Of a DNA stretch of 64,000 nucleotides, positions 1 through 9,221 are shown in pieces. The position numbers and the translations under genes are program-made. The notes beneath the pieces are model-generated. The model did no database searches, was not told the DNA's origin, and worked only from the letters and a program-made list of their open reading frames with translations. Source of the DNA: Beijerinckiaceae bacterium (GTDB taxonomy: Bacteria > Pseudomonadota > Alphaproteobacteria > Rhizobiales > Beijerinckiaceae); NCBI GenBank assembly GCA_021324915.1, contig JAJPIC010000024.1:108020-172019 (forward strand), given 5' to 3'. Within the stretch, counting starts at the first letter, position 1. Each line of letters opens with the position of its first letter.

Positions 1-903
1 GGCGGGACGGAATATTCGTCGCGCTACCGCGGCGGCGAGGGACTGGATCCCAAATTCGTCGCCGAGCTCAAGAAGCAATTCGGCTTCGACAAGCCGCCGC
101 TCGAGCGCTTTTTGCTGATGGTCAAGAATTATCTGCGCTTCGACTTCGGCAAATCCTATTACCGCGACGTTCCCGTCCTGCAGCTTATCGGGGAGAAATT
201 GCCGGTTTCGATCTCGCTCGGCCTCTGGATGACGCTCCTTTCCTATCTCATCTCGATTCCGCTCGGCATTTCGAAAGCGGTGCGCGACGGCTCGCGATTC
301 GACATCTGGACCTCGGCCGTCGTCATCGTCGGATACGCGATCCCGAGCTTTCTCTTCGCGATCCTGCTCATCGTGCTCTTCTGCGGGGGGTCGTTCTGGC
401 AGATCTTCCCGCTGCGGGGCCTGACGTCGGAGAACTTTTCGAGCCTCCCGCTCGCGGGAAAGATCCTCGATTATCTCTGGCACGTCACTCTGCCGGTTCT
501 TTCGCTCACGCTCGGCGCCTTTGCCACGATCACCTTTCTCACCAAGAATTCGTTTCTCGACGAAATCCGCAAGCAGTATGTGCAGACGGCCCGGATGAAG
601 GGTCTGACTGAGCGCAAGGTGCTCTATGGTCACGTCTTCCGCAACGCCATGATGATCGTCGTTGCCGGATTTCCTGGCGCTTTCGTCAATGCCTTTCTCG
701 GCGGCTCGCTATTGATCGAAACCATATTCTCTCTCGATGGATTGGGATTGCTTTCCTATGATTCGATCATTGATCGCGATTATCCCGTGGTGTTCGCCAA
801 TCTCTATATTTTCGCGCTGATCGGGCTTTTCGTGAACCTTCTCTCCGACTTGACCTATACCTGGATCGATCCTCGCATCGATTTCGAGACGCGCGAGGTC
901 TGA
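1..903 (+). CDS. yejB: Oligopeptide ABC transporter permease YejB, 5' end missing
   Basis: Inner-membrane permease subunit of a Yej-type peptide importer. The reading frame is open from base 1 and the first codons already read [19 protein letters not shown], typical of the periplasmic part of YejB, so the gene begins left of the window. The ORF track start at 112 is an internal TTG. Several hydrophobic segments follow, and the cytoplasmic coupling loop for binding-protein-dependent permeases is visible as [15 protein letters not shown] (track residues about 150-164). The stop is one base ahead of the yejE ATG, so the two are one operon. Family assignment is strong. Substrate specificity (peptides) is inferred from the family, and no substrate-binding protein is inside the window. 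Confidence 0.93.
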   Translation, partial: GGTEYSSRYRGGEGLDPKFVAELKKQFGFDKPPLERFLLMVKNYLRFDFGKSYYRDVPVLQLIGEKLPVSISLGLWMTLLSYLISIPLGISKAVRDGSRFDIWTSAVVIVGYAIPSFLFAILLIVLFCGGSFWQIFPLRGLTSENFSSLPLAGKILDYLWHVTLPVLSLTLGAFATITFLTKNSFLDEIRKQYVQTARMKGLTERKVLYGHVFRNAMMIVVAGFPGAFVNAFLGGSLLIETIFSLDGLGLLSYDSIIDRDYPVVFANLYIFALIGLFVNLLSDLTYTWIDPRIDFETREV

Positions 904-904
904 T

Positions 905-2086
905 ATGAACCTGCCGGCGGTCTCCGGCCAGACTCAAGCCGAATTTCAGGCGCTCGCGCCGCCGCTGCCCCGCGGCTTCTTGCGGCTCACGCCGCTCAAC
1001 CGGCGCAGGCTCGCGAATTTCCGGCACAATAAGCGCGGCTTCTGGTCGCTTTGGATTTTCCTGCTTCTCTTCGTCGTATCGTTGTTTGCGGAATTCATCG
1101 CCAACGACAAGCCGATCTTTGTCTATTACAAGGGCGAATATCTCTTCCCGGTGCTGCGGGACTATCCTGAGTCGAAATTCGGCGGTTTCCTCGCGAGGAC
1201 CGATTACCGCGATCCTTTCATCGCCGACGAGATCGATGCGCACGGCTACATGGTCTGGCCGCCCGTCCACTTTTCCTACAACACGATCGAGAGTGCTTTG
1301 CCGACGCCGGCCCCGTCGCCGCCGACCTGGATGTTGACGAGGCAAGAATGCGAACGGGCTGCGGCGCGGGTTCTTGCGCCCGGCAAGCCCAATCGCGGCT
1401 GCGCCGACATCGAATGGAATTGGCTCGGCACGGACGATCAGGGGCGCGACGTCGTCGCCCGGCTGATCTACGGCTACCGCATTTCGATTCTCTTCGGCCT
1501 CGCGCTTGCTTCCATCTCATCGGTGATCGGCGTTGCCGCCGGGGCCATCCAGGGCTATTTCGGCGGCTGGACGGATCTCATTTTCCAGCGGTTGATCGAG
1601 ATCTGGTCCTCGCTGCCGCATCTCTATCTCCTGATCATTCTGTCTTCGATCATCACGCCCAGCTTTCTCGTTCTGCTCGGCATTCTCCTGCTCTTCTCCT
1701 GGGTCAATCTCGTCTATGTGGTGCGCGCCGAATTTCTGCGCGCGCGCAATTTCGAATATGTGACGGCCGCGCGCGCACTCGGCCTCTCGAACGTGCGGAT
1801 CATGGTAAAGCACCTTCTGCCGAACGCGACCGTGGCGACGCTCACCTTTCTGCCCTTCGTTCTCAACGGGTCGATCACGACGCTCACGTCCCTTGATTTC
1901 CTCGGCTTCGGCCTGCCGGTGGGCTCGCCCTCGCTCGGCGAACTGCTGCTCGAAGGCAAGTCGAACCTTCAGGCGCCTTGGCTCGGATTGTCCGGCTTTA
2001 TCGTCATTGCGGTGATGCTGTCGCTGCTCGTCTTTATCGGCGAGGCGGTGCGCGACGCCGTCGACCCGCGCAAGACGATCGGATGA
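905..2086 (+). CDS. yejE: Oligopeptide ABC transporter permease YejE
   Basis: Second inner-membrane permease of the Yej-type importer, 393 residues, which is normal for YejE and longer than a simple DppC. The N-terminus carries the LTPLNRRRLANFRHNKRGF segment and one membrane helix. A long periplasmic insert (about residues 60-170) follows, then the transport domain beginning near NWLGTDDQGRDVVARLIYGY. The coupling loop ARNFEYVTAARALGLS is near residue 277-292. It starts one base after yejB and its TGA overlaps the yejF ATG (ATGA). Together yejB-yejE-yejF form one translationally coupled operon. Confidence 0.95.
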   Translation: MNLPAVSGQTQAEFQALAPPLPRGFLRLTPLNRRRLANFRHNKRGFWSLWIFLLLFVVSLFAEFIANDKPIFVYYKGEYLFPVLRDYPESKFGGFLARTDYRDPFIADEIDAHGYMVWPPVHFSYNTIESALPTPAPSPPTWMLTRQECERAAARVLAPGKPNRGCADIEWNWLGTDDQGRDVVARLIYGYRISILFGLALASISSVIGVAAGAIQGYFGGWTDLIFQRLIEIWSSLPHLYLLIILSSIITPSFLVLLGILLLFSWVNLVYVVRAEFLRARNFEYVTAARALGLSNVRIMVKHLLPNATVATLTFLPFVLNGSITTLTSLDFLGFGLPVGSPSLGELLLEGKSNLQAPWLGLSGFIVIAVMLSLLVFIGEAVRDAVDPRKTIG

Positions 2087-3714
2087 CGCAAATGTCGCCG
2101 CGCCTGCTCGAAGTCCGCGATCTTTCGGTGACCTTCCGCCACGAGGGGCGGGATTTTCGCGCGGTCGACGGCATTTCCTTCGGCGTCGAGCGCGGCCGCA
2201 CGCTGGCTCTCGTGGGAGAATCGGGGTCCGGCAAATCGGTGAGCGCGCTCTCGATCCTGCGCCTCTTGCCGCATGGCGTGAGGCTAGGCGGTGAAATCCT
2301 CTTCAAGCACGAGGACATCCTGCGAATGGGCCCGCGGAAATTGCGCTCGATCCGCGGGGCAGGCATCACGATGGTGTTCCAGGAGCCGATGACCTCGCTC
2401 AATCCCGTCCATACGATCGAGAGGCAGATCGGCGAGATCCTCGAGCTTCATGGCGCGCGCAAGGGCCTCAAGCTGCGGAACCGGATTATTGAACTGCTCC
2501 GGGAAGTCGGCATTCCCGATCCGGCCCATAGGCTCGGCGCCTATCCGCATCAGCTCTCGGGCGGGCAGCGCCAGCGCGTGATGATTGCGATGGCGCTCGC
2601 CAATCGTCCGGATCTTTTCATCGCCGACGAGCCGACGACGGCCCTCGACGTGACGGTCCAGGCCCAGATCCTGACGTTGTTGAAGGACCTTCAGGCGCGC
2701 TACGGCATGGCCATGCTCTTCATCACGCATGATCTGACGATCGTGCGCAAGCTCGCCGATGACGTTGCGGTGATGCAGAAGGGCCGCATCGTCGAGATGA
2801 ACGGCGTCGATGACATCTTCCGGGCGCCGAAACATCCCTATACGCAAGCTTTGCTCGCAGCCGAGCCGAAGGGTGCGCCGCCCGAGGCGGATTTCGCCTC
2901 GCCCGTCATTCTCGAGGCGCAGGACGTGCGCGTCCATTTTCCGATCAGGCGCGGTTTCCTGCGCCGCACGGTGGGCGCGGTCAAAGCCGTCGACGGCGTC
3001 TCGCTCAAGTTGCGTCAGGGCGAGACAATCGGCGTCGTCGGCGAGTCGGGGTCCGGCAAGACGTCGCTCGGCCTTGCCTTGCTGCGGCTCATCAGATCGG
3101 ACGGTCCGATCCTCTATCTGGGCCGGCGGATCGATGGATTGTCGTTCAGGTCCATGCGGCCGCTGCGCCGCGACATGCAGATCGTCTTCCAGGACCCTTA
3201 TGGATCGCTGTCGCCGCGGCTCTCGATTGCCGACATTGTTGCCGAGGGCCTCATCGCGCAGAAGACGCCGCTGAGCTTCGAGGAAAGGCGCGAGATCGTC
3301 GCCCGCGCGCTCGCCGATACGGGGTTAGACCCGGCCGCCATGGACCGCTATCCGCACGAATTTTCCGGCGGTCAGAGGCAGAGGGTCGCGATTGCCCGCG
3401 CCATGGTGCTGGAGCCGAAGTTCGTCGTGCTCGACGAGCCGACCTCGGCGCTCGACATGTCGGTTCAGGCGCAGATCGTCGATCTGTTGCGCGAACTGCA
3501 GAGCAAGCGAAATCTCGCCTATCTCTTCATCAGTCACGATCTGCGGGTGGTGAAGGCGCTCGCCAATGAAATCATCGTCATGCGCCACGGCAAGGTCGTG
3601 GAGCAGGGGGCGGCGACCGAGATTTTCGCCAATCCGCAGAACGAATATACCCGCGAGCTTTTCGCCGCGGCGTTCGCCGTCGAGGCCAAAAGCGTCGTTG
3701 CGCAGGAGGAATAG
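2083..3714 (+). CDS. yejF: Oligopeptide ABC transporter double ATPase YejF
   Basis: ATP-hydrolysing subunit of the peptide importer, cytoplasmic face of the membrane, 543 residues with two complete ABC domains in one chain. Domain 1 shows Walker A GESGSGKS, signature LSGGQRQRV and Walker [13 protein letters not shown]. Domain 2 repeats these as [17 protein letters not shown] and [11 protein letters not shown]. The ORF track begins at 1978, but the first 35 residues there are only the antisense-like reading of the yejE end. The ATG at 2083 overlaps the yejE stop and starts [18 protein letters not shown], where ABC homology begins. A hairpin terminator follows the stop. Confidence 0.95.
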   Translation: MTQMSPRLLEVRDLSVTFRHEGRDFRAVDGISFGVERGRTLALVGESGSGKSVSALSILRLLPHGVRLGGEILFKHEDILRMGPRKLRSIRGAGITMVFQEPMTSLNPVHTIERQIGEILELHGARKGLKLRNRIIELLREVGIPDPAHRLGAYPHQLSGGQRQRVMIAMALANRPDLFIADEPTTALDVTVQAQILTLLKDLQARYGMAMLFITHDLTIVRKLADDVAVMQKGRIVEMNGVDDIFRAPKHPYTQALLAAEPKGAPPEADFASPVILEAQDVRVHFPIRRGFLRRTVGAVKAVDGVSLKLRQGETIGVVGESGSGKTSLGLALLRLIRSDGPILYLGRRIDGLSFRSMRPLRRDMQIVFQDPYGSLSPRLSIADIVAEGLIAQKTPLSFEERREIVARALADTGLDPAAMDRYPHEFSGGQRQRVAIARAMVLEPKFVVLDEPTSALDMSVQAQIVDLLRELQSKRNLAYLFISHDLRVVKALANEIIVMRHGKVVEQGAATEIFANPQNEYTRELFAAAFAVEAKSVVAQEE

Positions 3715-3727
3715 GATGTTTTGGCGT

Positions 3728-3754
3728 CCGGGCGGTCCATTTTGCCCGGGTTTT
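3728..3754 (+). terminator. Rho-independent terminator of yejBEF
   Basis: CCGGGC pairs with GCCCGG around a 10-base loop and is followed by GTTTTC, 14 bases after the yejF stop. The T run is short. A second small hairpin (GAGCC GGA GGCTC) follows directly, which may strengthen termination. Confidence 0.55.
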
Positions 3755-3788
3755 CGAGCCGGAGGCTCCCAAAAGTGATAAAAACCCT

Positions 3789-3814
3789 GTAACGCCGATG
3801 CGGGCAATTGCGAA
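3789..3814 (+). promoter_or_regulatory. Candidate SigF-type ECF promoter ahead of the sigma factor gene
   Basis: GTAACG, 16 bases, then CGAA lies just upstream of the sigma gene. Promoters of the Caulobacter SigF group are known to have a GTAAC-like -35 and a CGAA-like -10 at this spacing, so this suggests autoregulation. The start codon would be only about 10 bases after the predicted transcription start. This rests on a motif match only. Confidence 0.4.
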
Positions 3815-3829
3815 GAGTCAAGAGGGCGT

Positions 3830-4381
3830 GTGCGCGTAGACCAGGAAAGCGAGTGGAGCTCATTGCTGCGTGCCGCCAATGCCGGAGATGGGTCGGCTTA
3901 CCAGCGGCTGCTGAAGCAATTGGCGCCTGTCCTGCGCAGCTTCGTGCGCCGTGGCCTCGCGCGCGCCTCCGTGCCGGATGCGGATGCCGAGGACATCGTG
4001 CAGGAAACTTTGCTGGCCATTCATATCAAGCGCCACACATGGATCGAGACGGCGCCCGTGGCGCCCTGGATTTTTACCATTGCGCGCCACAAGATCATCG
4101 ATGCGCTGCGCCGGCGCGGGCGCCGGATCCACTTGCCGATCGATGATTACGCCGAGTTTCTGGCGGAAGAGGCCGAAGAGCCGAGCATGATCGGCGCCTT
4201 CGTCGACCGCCACATCGACAGCTTGCCGAGCGTCCAGCGCAAAGTGGTCGAAGCGATCGCGGTGAGCGGCGCCTCGATCGGCGAGGCGGCGGAGCGGCTG
4301 GCCATGAGCCGCGGCGCGGTCCGGGTCGCGCTGCATCGCGGCCTGGCTGCGCTTGCCGCGCGCGCTGCATCCAAGACTTGA
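3830..4381 (+). CDS. ECF RNA polymerase sigma factor, SigF-like
   Basis: Alternative sigma factor of 183 residues that directs RNA polymerase to stress promoters. Region 2 contains DADAEDIVQETLLAIHIKR and the -10 recognition helix WIFTIARHKIIDALRRRGRR. Region 4 contains LPSVQRKVVEAIAVSG and the helix-turn-helix SIGEAAERLAMSRGAVRVALHRG. The GTG start at 3830 has an AGAGGG motif three bases upstream. The next gene is an NrsF/DUF1109 anti-sigma factor, and this pairing defines the SigF group, which responds in Caulobacter to metal or oxidative stress. That signal is known for the family and not shown here. Confidence 0.88.
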   Translation: MRVDQESEWSSLLRAANAGDGSAYQRLLKQLAPVLRSFVRRGLARASVPDADAEDIVQETLLAIHIKRHTWIETAPVAPWIFTIARHKIIDALRRRGRRIHLPIDDYAEFLAEEAEEPSMIGAFVDRHIDSLPSVQRKVVEAIAVSGASIGEAAERLAMSRGAVRVALHRGLAALAARAASKT

Positions 4382-4386
4382 GTGCC

Positions 4387-5025
4387 ATGAAGACAGACGA
4401 TTTGATCCGTGCCCTTGCTGCCGATCCGGAGGTCGAGAAAACGCCGCTCTCCCGGGCGCTCCTTTACGGGCTGGTTCCCGGCATTCTCGTCTCGCTCTTG
4501 CTTTACGGCCCGCTGATCGGCCCGCGGCCGCAATTGCTCGCGGTGATCACAGAGCCGCGGATCCTCTTCAAGATTCTCTATCCGCTCGCCGTCTTCGCCT
4601 GCGCCGGGCCGCTCGCCTTGCAATTGGCGCGGCCGACCGGTAACGCGCGGCCTCTCGTCGCTATCCTCGGCGTGCTGCTTCTGGTGCTGATCGGCGCCGT
4701 CATTATCGAGCTCTTCGTCCTGCCGCGCGATTTGTGGCGCGTCAGGCTCATCGGCCATAATGCGCTCGTTTGCATGGTTCTCATTCCGAGCTTCTCGGCC
4801 GCGCCACTCGTCGGGGCGCTTATTGCATTGCATCGCGGGGCACCCGACAATCCGGGGCTCGCCGGTGCGGCGGCCGGCCTGCTGGCAGGCGCCTTCGGCG
4901 CAGCCCTTTACGCTACCCATTGCCCGGATGATTCGCCGCTCTTCGTCGCAACCTGGTATGGGCTGGCCGTGCTCGTCGTGATGGCGGTCGGCGCGCTTGC
5001 CGGATCGCGCTTCCTGCGCTGGTGA
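4387..5025 (+). CDS. nrsF: NrsF-type membrane anti-sigma factor (DUF1109)
   Basis: Integral membrane anti-sigma factor of about 212 residues with six hydrophobic segments. The cytoplasmic N-terminus MKTDDLIRALAADPEVEKTPL matches the family, and the hallmark THCPDDSPLFVATWY near the C-terminus holds the conserved Cys thought to sense the stress signal. The ORF track uses TTG 4378, which overlaps the sigma-factor stop. The ATG at 4387 is preferred because homologues start M-K-T-D-L. It overlaps the following glucokinase start (GTGA), so sigma, anti-sigma and glk may be co-transcribed. Confidence 0.85.
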   Translation: MKTDDLIRALAADPEVEKTPLSRALLYGLVPGILVSLLLYGPLIGPRPQLLAVITEPRILFKILYPLAVFACAGPLALQLARPTGNARPLVAILGVLLLVLIGAVIIELFVLPRDLWRVRLIGHNALVCMVLIPSFSAAPLVGALIALHRGAPDNPGLAGAAAGLLAGAFGAALYATHCPDDSPLFVATWYGLAVLVVMAVGALAGSRFLRW

Positions 5026-5969
5026 TCATGATCGGTCTTGTCGGAGATATTGGCGGAACGAGCGCGCGATTTGCCTTGGCAGAGCCTAATGGGCCGATTG
5101 CCGGCGCACGGATCTATGATCTGAACGATTGCGCTTCGCTCGCCGAAGCAATCGAAATTTATCTTGCCGAGCAAAGTCATTCGGAGCCGCCGGTTCAAGC
5201 CGTTCTGGCGGTTGCGGCACCGATCAGGGATGACGAAGTCGCCTTCACCAATTATCCCTGGCGGTTCTCGATCGAAGATCTGCGTGATCGGCTGAAGCTT
5301 CGAAAGTTGCGCGTCATCAATGATTTTGCCGCCAACGCGCTGGCAATCCCGTATCTTGCTCAGGAGGACCGCATCCAGATCGGTTCGGGCTCCCCGGTGG
5401 CCGGCTCGCCGATCGGCATTATCGGCCCGGGCACCGGGCTCGGCGTCAGCGCCCTCGTTCCCGATTCACGCATGCCTCTGCAGGGGGAGGGCGGGCACGT
5501 GACCATGGCGCCGGCCGATGCGCGCGAAAGTGCCGTCCTCGATCTCATGCGCCAGCGCTACGACCATGTCTCCGCCGAACGCGTCCTCTCAGGACCGGGG
5601 CTCGTCAATCTCTATAACGTGCTCTGCGAATTGGCCGATGTTCCGGCGGCTCCTTTCACCTCGGCGCAGATCAGCAGTCCGCAGACCTGGAAAGAAGATG
5701 CGCGTGCAAGGGAGGCGACGGAGATGTTCTGCGCCATGCTCGGCACGGTCGCCGGGAATTTGGCCCTGACGCTGGGCGCCGGCGGCGGCATTTACATCAC
5801 CGGCGGCATCGTGCCGAAACTCGGCGCGACCTTCGTCGAATCCTGCTTTCGCGAACGGTTCGAAGCCAAGGGACGATTTCGCGCCTATCTTGCGGAGATT
5901 CCGACCTACATGGTCATCCATCCGCTTCCGGCGCTCATGGGCGCGGCGGCCTTGTTGGATGCCGCGTGA
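5022..5969 (+). CDS. glk: Glucokinase
   Basis: Cytoplasmic enzyme that phosphorylates glucose to glucose 6-phosphate with ATP. It has 315 residues, the usual size of bacterial group B glucokinase. The ATP-binding motif LVGDIGGTSARFAL is at the N-terminus, IGPGTGLGVSAL and the substrate-loop motif GEGGHVTMAP lie mid-protein, and GGIYITGGIVPK is near the C-terminus. The GTG at 5022 overlaps the nrsF stop. The ATG at 5028, giving MIGLVGDIGG, is an equally good start. Its product feeds nucleotide-sugar synthesis for the polysaccharide locus downstream, but that link is only inferred. Confidence 0.93.
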   Translation: MIMIGLVGDIGGTSARFALAEPNGPIAGARIYDLNDCASLAEAIEIYLAEQSHSEPPVQAVLAVAAPIRDDEVAFTNYPWRFSIEDLRDRLKLRKLRVINDFAANALAIPYLAQEDRIQIGSGSPVAGSPIGIIGPGTGLGVSALVPDSRMPLQGEGGHVTMAPADARESAVLDLMRQRYDHVSAERVLSGPGLVNLYNVLCELADVPAAPFTSAQISSPQTWKEDARAREATEMFCAMLGTVAGNLALTLGAGGGIYITGGIVPKLGATFVESCFRERFEAKGRFRAYLAEIPTYMVIHPLPALMGAAALLDAA

Positions 5970-6014
5970 ACATGTAGCGAAGGTTCACCCTCAATCACGC
6001 GCGAGGATCTCGAC

Positions 6015-6455
6015 GTGTTGCGACCCGGTCTCTTCGCTTTCGCCGCCGCTTCCGCCTTTCTCGGTGCGGCGCTTTACATCGACATCGTCGAACAACCGGC
6101 GCGGCTGCGGCTCGATTCGCCCTCGTCGATCCGCGAATGGACGCCGAGCTATCGGCGCGGCTTCATCATGCTCGCCGTACTCTCGGTCGTCTCGGCCATT
6201 CTGGCCTATGTCGATTTTTCCCGCAGCGGGAACGTGCTCTGGACGATCGGCGGCGTGCTCATTGTCGCGAGCTGGCTCTACGCCTATTTTGTGATGGCGC
6301 CGGTCAATATCTGGCTTTCTTCCTTGCCGCCGAACGCGCCGGCCGCAACGGTCCGCGAATTGATGGTCGATTGGGGCCTGCTCGAGTGGGGACAGAGCGC
6401 GATCGGTTTCGGCGCTTGGCTCCTCTATCTCGCGGCGCTTGCGACGCCTTATTGA
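6015..6455 (+). CDS. DUF1772-family membrane protein
   Basis: Small inner-membrane protein of 146 residues with four predicted helices. The N-terminal GAALYIDIVEQPARL and the central SPSSIREWTPSYRRGF are typical of DUF1772 (anthrone oxygenase-like fold). The role in bacteria is unknown. It starts at GTG 6015, 45 bases after glk on the same strand, so co-transcription is possible. The C-terminal helix contains the conserved W(G/A)xxxWGQ-like stretch LLEWGQSAIGF. Confidence 0.7.
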   Translation: MLRPGLFAFAAASAFLGAALYIDIVEQPARLRLDSPSSIREWTPSYRRGFIMLAVLSVVSAILAYVDFSRSGNVLWTIGGVLIVASWLYAYFVMAPVNIWLSSLPPNAPAATVRELMVDWGLLEWGQSAIGFGAWLLYLAALATPY

Positions 6456-6612
6456 AGATCGGCGCTTTCTTCTGCACTTGCGGCTGCACATCATTCGCGC
6501 GCGCCGCCAATCAGCGGCCTTCAATCCCAGATCTCAAAAAGGAGCGGGAGCGATCCTTCGAGGGGAACTTATCCGCCACGCTGATGGTTTAGCTCTTTAC
6601 GGAGGGGCTGCC

Positions 6613-6765
6613 ATGTCTTCCTTGATCTTTGCTGCAGTCGTCGTGCAATTCTCCTCGGCCCTCATCGTGGGGACCGTCATCCGCGCGCGTCTCAAAGCCG
6701 TCGAGAAGGCGGGCGCGCGGCAGCGGCGTTCCGGTACGGCGGGAGCGAGAGATCGTTCGGCGTGA
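6613..6765 (+). CDS. Small single-helix membrane protein, 50 aa
   Basis: Too short for the ORF track as such; it lies inside the 6439-6765 entry. ATG 6613 follows a strong GGAGGGG ribosome site by five bases. The product MSSLIFAAVVVQFSSALIVGTVIRARL has one membrane helix followed by a basic cytoplasmic tail (RARLKAVEKAGARQRR). I do not recognise a family. The clear ribosome site and hydrophobic profile support it as real. It is followed 25 bases later by another one-helix protein. Confidence 0.5.
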   Translation: MSSLIFAAVVVQFSSALIVGTVIRARLKAVEKAGARQRRSGTAGARDRSA

Positions 6766-6790
6766 CGAGTCTCGAAGAGCGTAGGGACGC

Positions 6791-6940
6791 ATGGTCAACA
6801 ACAACATTCTTTATTTGGTGATCGGCGTGCTCCTCGTGGCGGTCGGCATCTTTGCATACCAGAGGTACGAAGAGGCCAAAAAACCGCAAGGCTTGCAGAT
6901 CACCATCGGTCCAAACGGAGCGTCTGTAGAGAGTAAGTAA
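6791..6940 (+). CDS. Small single-helix membrane protein, 49 aa
   Basis: Below the ORF track limit. ATG 6791 encodes MVNNNILYLVIGVLLVAVGIF, a textbook membrane helix, then a charged segment YQRYEEAKKP and a C-terminal GLQITIGPNGASVESK, ending in TAA. The GLQITIGPNG tail resembles short beta segments in several rhizobial 50-residue proteins of unknown role. The ribosome site is weak (GTAGGGACGC). Order and spacing suggest one transcript with the 50-residue protein upstream. Confidence 0.55.
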   Translation: MVNNNILYLVIGVLLVAVGIFAYQRYEEAKKPQGLQITIGPNGASVESK

Positions 6941-6951
6941 CGGATAGGACA

Positions 6952-7074
6952 GTGGAATTTGCGTATCGTGCGAAGTCCGAGCGGGAGGCTCGCCTTCGAA
7001 CGGTCGAGTCTGAGCTTTTGCAACTGGAACTTGCTCCGCAATTTGAATTAGTTCATAGCCGACCTTGCTGCTGA
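6952..7074 (+). CDS. Possible 40-residue charged helical ORF
   Basis: GTG 6952, eleven bases after the previous stop, opens a 40-codon frame MEFAYRAKSEREARLRTVES followed by ELLQLELAP, a strongly charged and helical composition. An AGGAC ribosome site is five bases upstream. No family is recognised, and it could be chance. It is listed because its position and composition fit a third member of the small-gene set. Confidence 0.28.
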   Translation: MEFAYRAKSEREARLRTVESELLQLELAPQFELVHSRPCC

Positions 7075-7440
7075 ACAAGGCGCGGTCGATGAACCTTCGG
7101 CGTAAAGCGGGACGGCCCCACAGGCGCATGTCTTATGACTCGCGGCTCCGCGTGCGCAGCCGATCCGAATCATCTCTGCCCAAGTCCAAGCTGTTGCCGG
7201 TGCCCATCTCGATTATGGACCGGCGGCTTGTACGAAATGCCGCCCCAAAGCACGACGGCGATGGATTGCCTGTCGTGACAGAAATCTCCGATTGCGAGAA
7301 ATCTTGAAGCGCTTCAAAGACCGGTCGTTCGGCTGAATTGAAGATGTTCGCGCGCCTTCGATCCGCGCGCAAGGACCGAATCGAACACAGCCCCGAACAA
7401 CCAACCCAAAACCACAAGTCTGATTGGCAGGATCAGGTCA
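7075..7440. other. Intergenic stretch without a supported gene
   Basis: Both strands carry open frames (7065-7307 plus, 7133-7417 minus), but neither has a ribosome site or a recognisable motif. I see no integrase remnant or direct repeat of the tRNA-Val 3' end that would mark an integrated element. Confidence 0.5.
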
Positions 7441-7515
<75 letters not shown>

Positions 7516-7593
7516 GCGCCTTCGTGCGGAGGGGGAGCTATATCGGCTCAGGACAGGCGACGCAAGGCCGCCGCTTCCGAGCGGGGATCCGGT

Positions 7594-7977
7594 TCAGGCG
7601 GCGAGCAGGCGCTGGACCTCGTTGACGAGGTCCTTCAGGTGAAAGGGCTTCGATAGGATCTTCGCCTGACGCGGCGCGTTATTGTCGGGATTGAGCGCGA
7701 CAGCGGCGAAGCCGGTGATGAACATCACCTTGATCTCCGGGTCGAGTTCGGTTGCTCGGCGGGCGAGCTCGATCCCGTCCATTTCCGGCATCACGATATC
7801 GGTAAGGAGCAATTCGAAAGGCTCTTCGCGCAGCCGGTTGTACGCCGATAATCCGTTGTCGAAGGACGAGACCGTATAGCCGGCGTTCTGCAGCGCCTTG
7901 GCGAGAAACCGGCGCATGTCGCTATCGTCTTCGGCGAGCAGGATCTTGCGATTTTGCGAGAAGGACGTGTCAGTCAT
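7594..7977 (-). CDS. cpdR: CpdR single-domain response regulator
   Basis: Receiver-only response regulator of 127 residues that controls polar localisation and substrate delivery of the ClpXP protease during the alphaproteobacterial cell cycle. Phosphorylation via the CckA-ChpT relay is known for the family. Visible marks are the acidic pocket LLAEDDSDMRRFL, the phosphoacceptor Asp60 in LLTDIVMPEMDG, MFITGFAAVALNPD and the Lys in LSKPFHLKDLVNEV. The C-terminus ends LLAA, which resembles a ClpXP recognition tail. It is divergent from the N-formylglutamate amidohydrolase gene, a neighbour pair I recall from other Rhizobiales. Confidence 0.93.
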   Translation of the reverse strand: MTDTSFSQNRKILLAEDDSDMRRFLAKALQNAGYTVSSFDNGLSAYNRLREEPFELLLTDIVMPEMDGIELARRATELDPEIKVMFITGFAAVALNPDNNAPRQAKILSKPFHLKDLVNEVQRLLAA

Positions 7978-8177
7978 TATTGCCTCGGGGTGTCGGCTTA
8001 AGAGAACCCGGTTAGGTAAAAATCGAGTGAAAATCCAGGACCTTTGCGCTAACCATGTTCACCGGAGTTCGTTTTGGATTTGACGCCGGGCGTGATGGAC
8101 AGGGTGGCGTTCTCTTGCCAGAGTGGCGGCTCGAGCCTGATGCAGCGCCGGTAATGACACCGGTCGGGAGCTAAACC

Positions 8178-9113
8178 ATGGCCAAGGCCGGCAATCGACC
8201 CTCGCTGGCGGGCACACCGCATGAGCCGGAGCTCGATCCGCCTTTCGAAGTGATCGAGCCCGACACGCTGACCTCTCCGTTCGTCTTTTCCTCTCCACAT
8301 TCCGGCTCGGTCTATCCGCAGCGCTTCTTGGCGAGTGCCAGGCTCGATGCGATGACGCTGCGCAGGTCAGAAGACGCTTATGTCGATGAGCTCTTCGCCG
8401 GCGCGGTCGAGCGCGGTGCGCCGCTCGTGTGCGCAAGGTTTCCGCGCGCCTATCTCGACTTGAACCGCGAGCCCTATGAGCTCGACCAGCGAATGTTCGA
8501 GACACGTCTGCCGGCTTTCGCCAATACGCGGTCGGTGCGCGTTGCCGGCGGGCTCGGCACGATTGCGCGCGTCGTCGGCGATTCGCAGGAGATCTATGCC
8601 CATCGCCTCAAGGTGGACGAGGCGCTCGCCAGGATCGAAAAGCTTTATAAGCCCTATCATCGGACCTTGCAGGCGCTGCTCGGCCGCGCGCGGCAGGCCT
8701 TCGGGCTCGCGGTCCTCATCGATTGCCATTCCATGCCGTCGGTTTCGACCCTGCCGCTACCGGAAAGCAGCGATAGGAAAATCAAGGCCGACTTCGTGTT
8801 GGGTGATCGTTTCGGCACGAGTTGCGAGACCGAACTCGTCGATTATGTGGAACATGAGCTGCGCGAAAAAGGTTATACCGTTCTGCGCAACAAACCTTAT
8901 GCCGGCGGCTTCATCACCGAACATTATGGCGACCCGGCAAATAATTTTCATGCCATGCAAATCGAGGTGAACCGCGCTCTTTACATGGACGAACGCAGCC
9001 TTGAAAAGGCGGAACGTTTCAAAGAGATCGCGGGCGATCTTTCGAGAGTGTTCGAACGGCTCGCCGCCTATGTCGCGGGCCGATATGGGCGCCAACGCGC
9101 CGCTGCCGAATGA
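8178..9113 (+). CDS. N-formylglutamate amidohydrolase family protein
   Basis: Predicted zinc hydrolase of 311 residues in the FGase (HutG) family, which releases formate from N-formylglutamate. Motifs include FSSPHSGSVYP (residues about 35-45), RSEDAYVDELF, the conserved LDLNREPYELDQRMF, IDCHSMPSV and the C-terminal MQIEVNRALYMDE. No hut genes lie beside it, so a role in histidine breakdown is not supported by context. Rhizobial members next to cpdR are conserved and may have a different substrate. A small RNA gene follows on the opposite strand. Confidence 0.85.
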   Translation: MAKAGNRPSLAGTPHEPELDPPFEVIEPDTLTSPFVFSSPHSGSVYPQRFLASARLDAMTLRRSEDAYVDELFAGAVERGAPLVCARFPRAYLDLNREPYELDQRMFETRLPAFANTRSVRVAGGLGTIARVVGDSQEIYAHRLKVDEALARIEKLYKPYHRTLQALLGRARQAFGLAVLIDCHSMPSVSTLPLPESSDRKIKADFVLGDRFGTSCETELVDYVEHELREKGYTVLRNKPYAGGFITEHYGDPANNFHAMQIEVNRALYMDERSLEKAERFKEIAGDLSRVFERLAAYVAGRYGRQRAAAE

Positions 9114-9221
9114 TCGATCAAAGCCGAGGAGAGCGGAGGACCGCAGAGCTGCCAAAAGAGCCGCTAAGAAATCGAACGAGGCAGCGCGGGCAATCAAACG
9201 AGGAAGCGCGGAAACGCGGCA

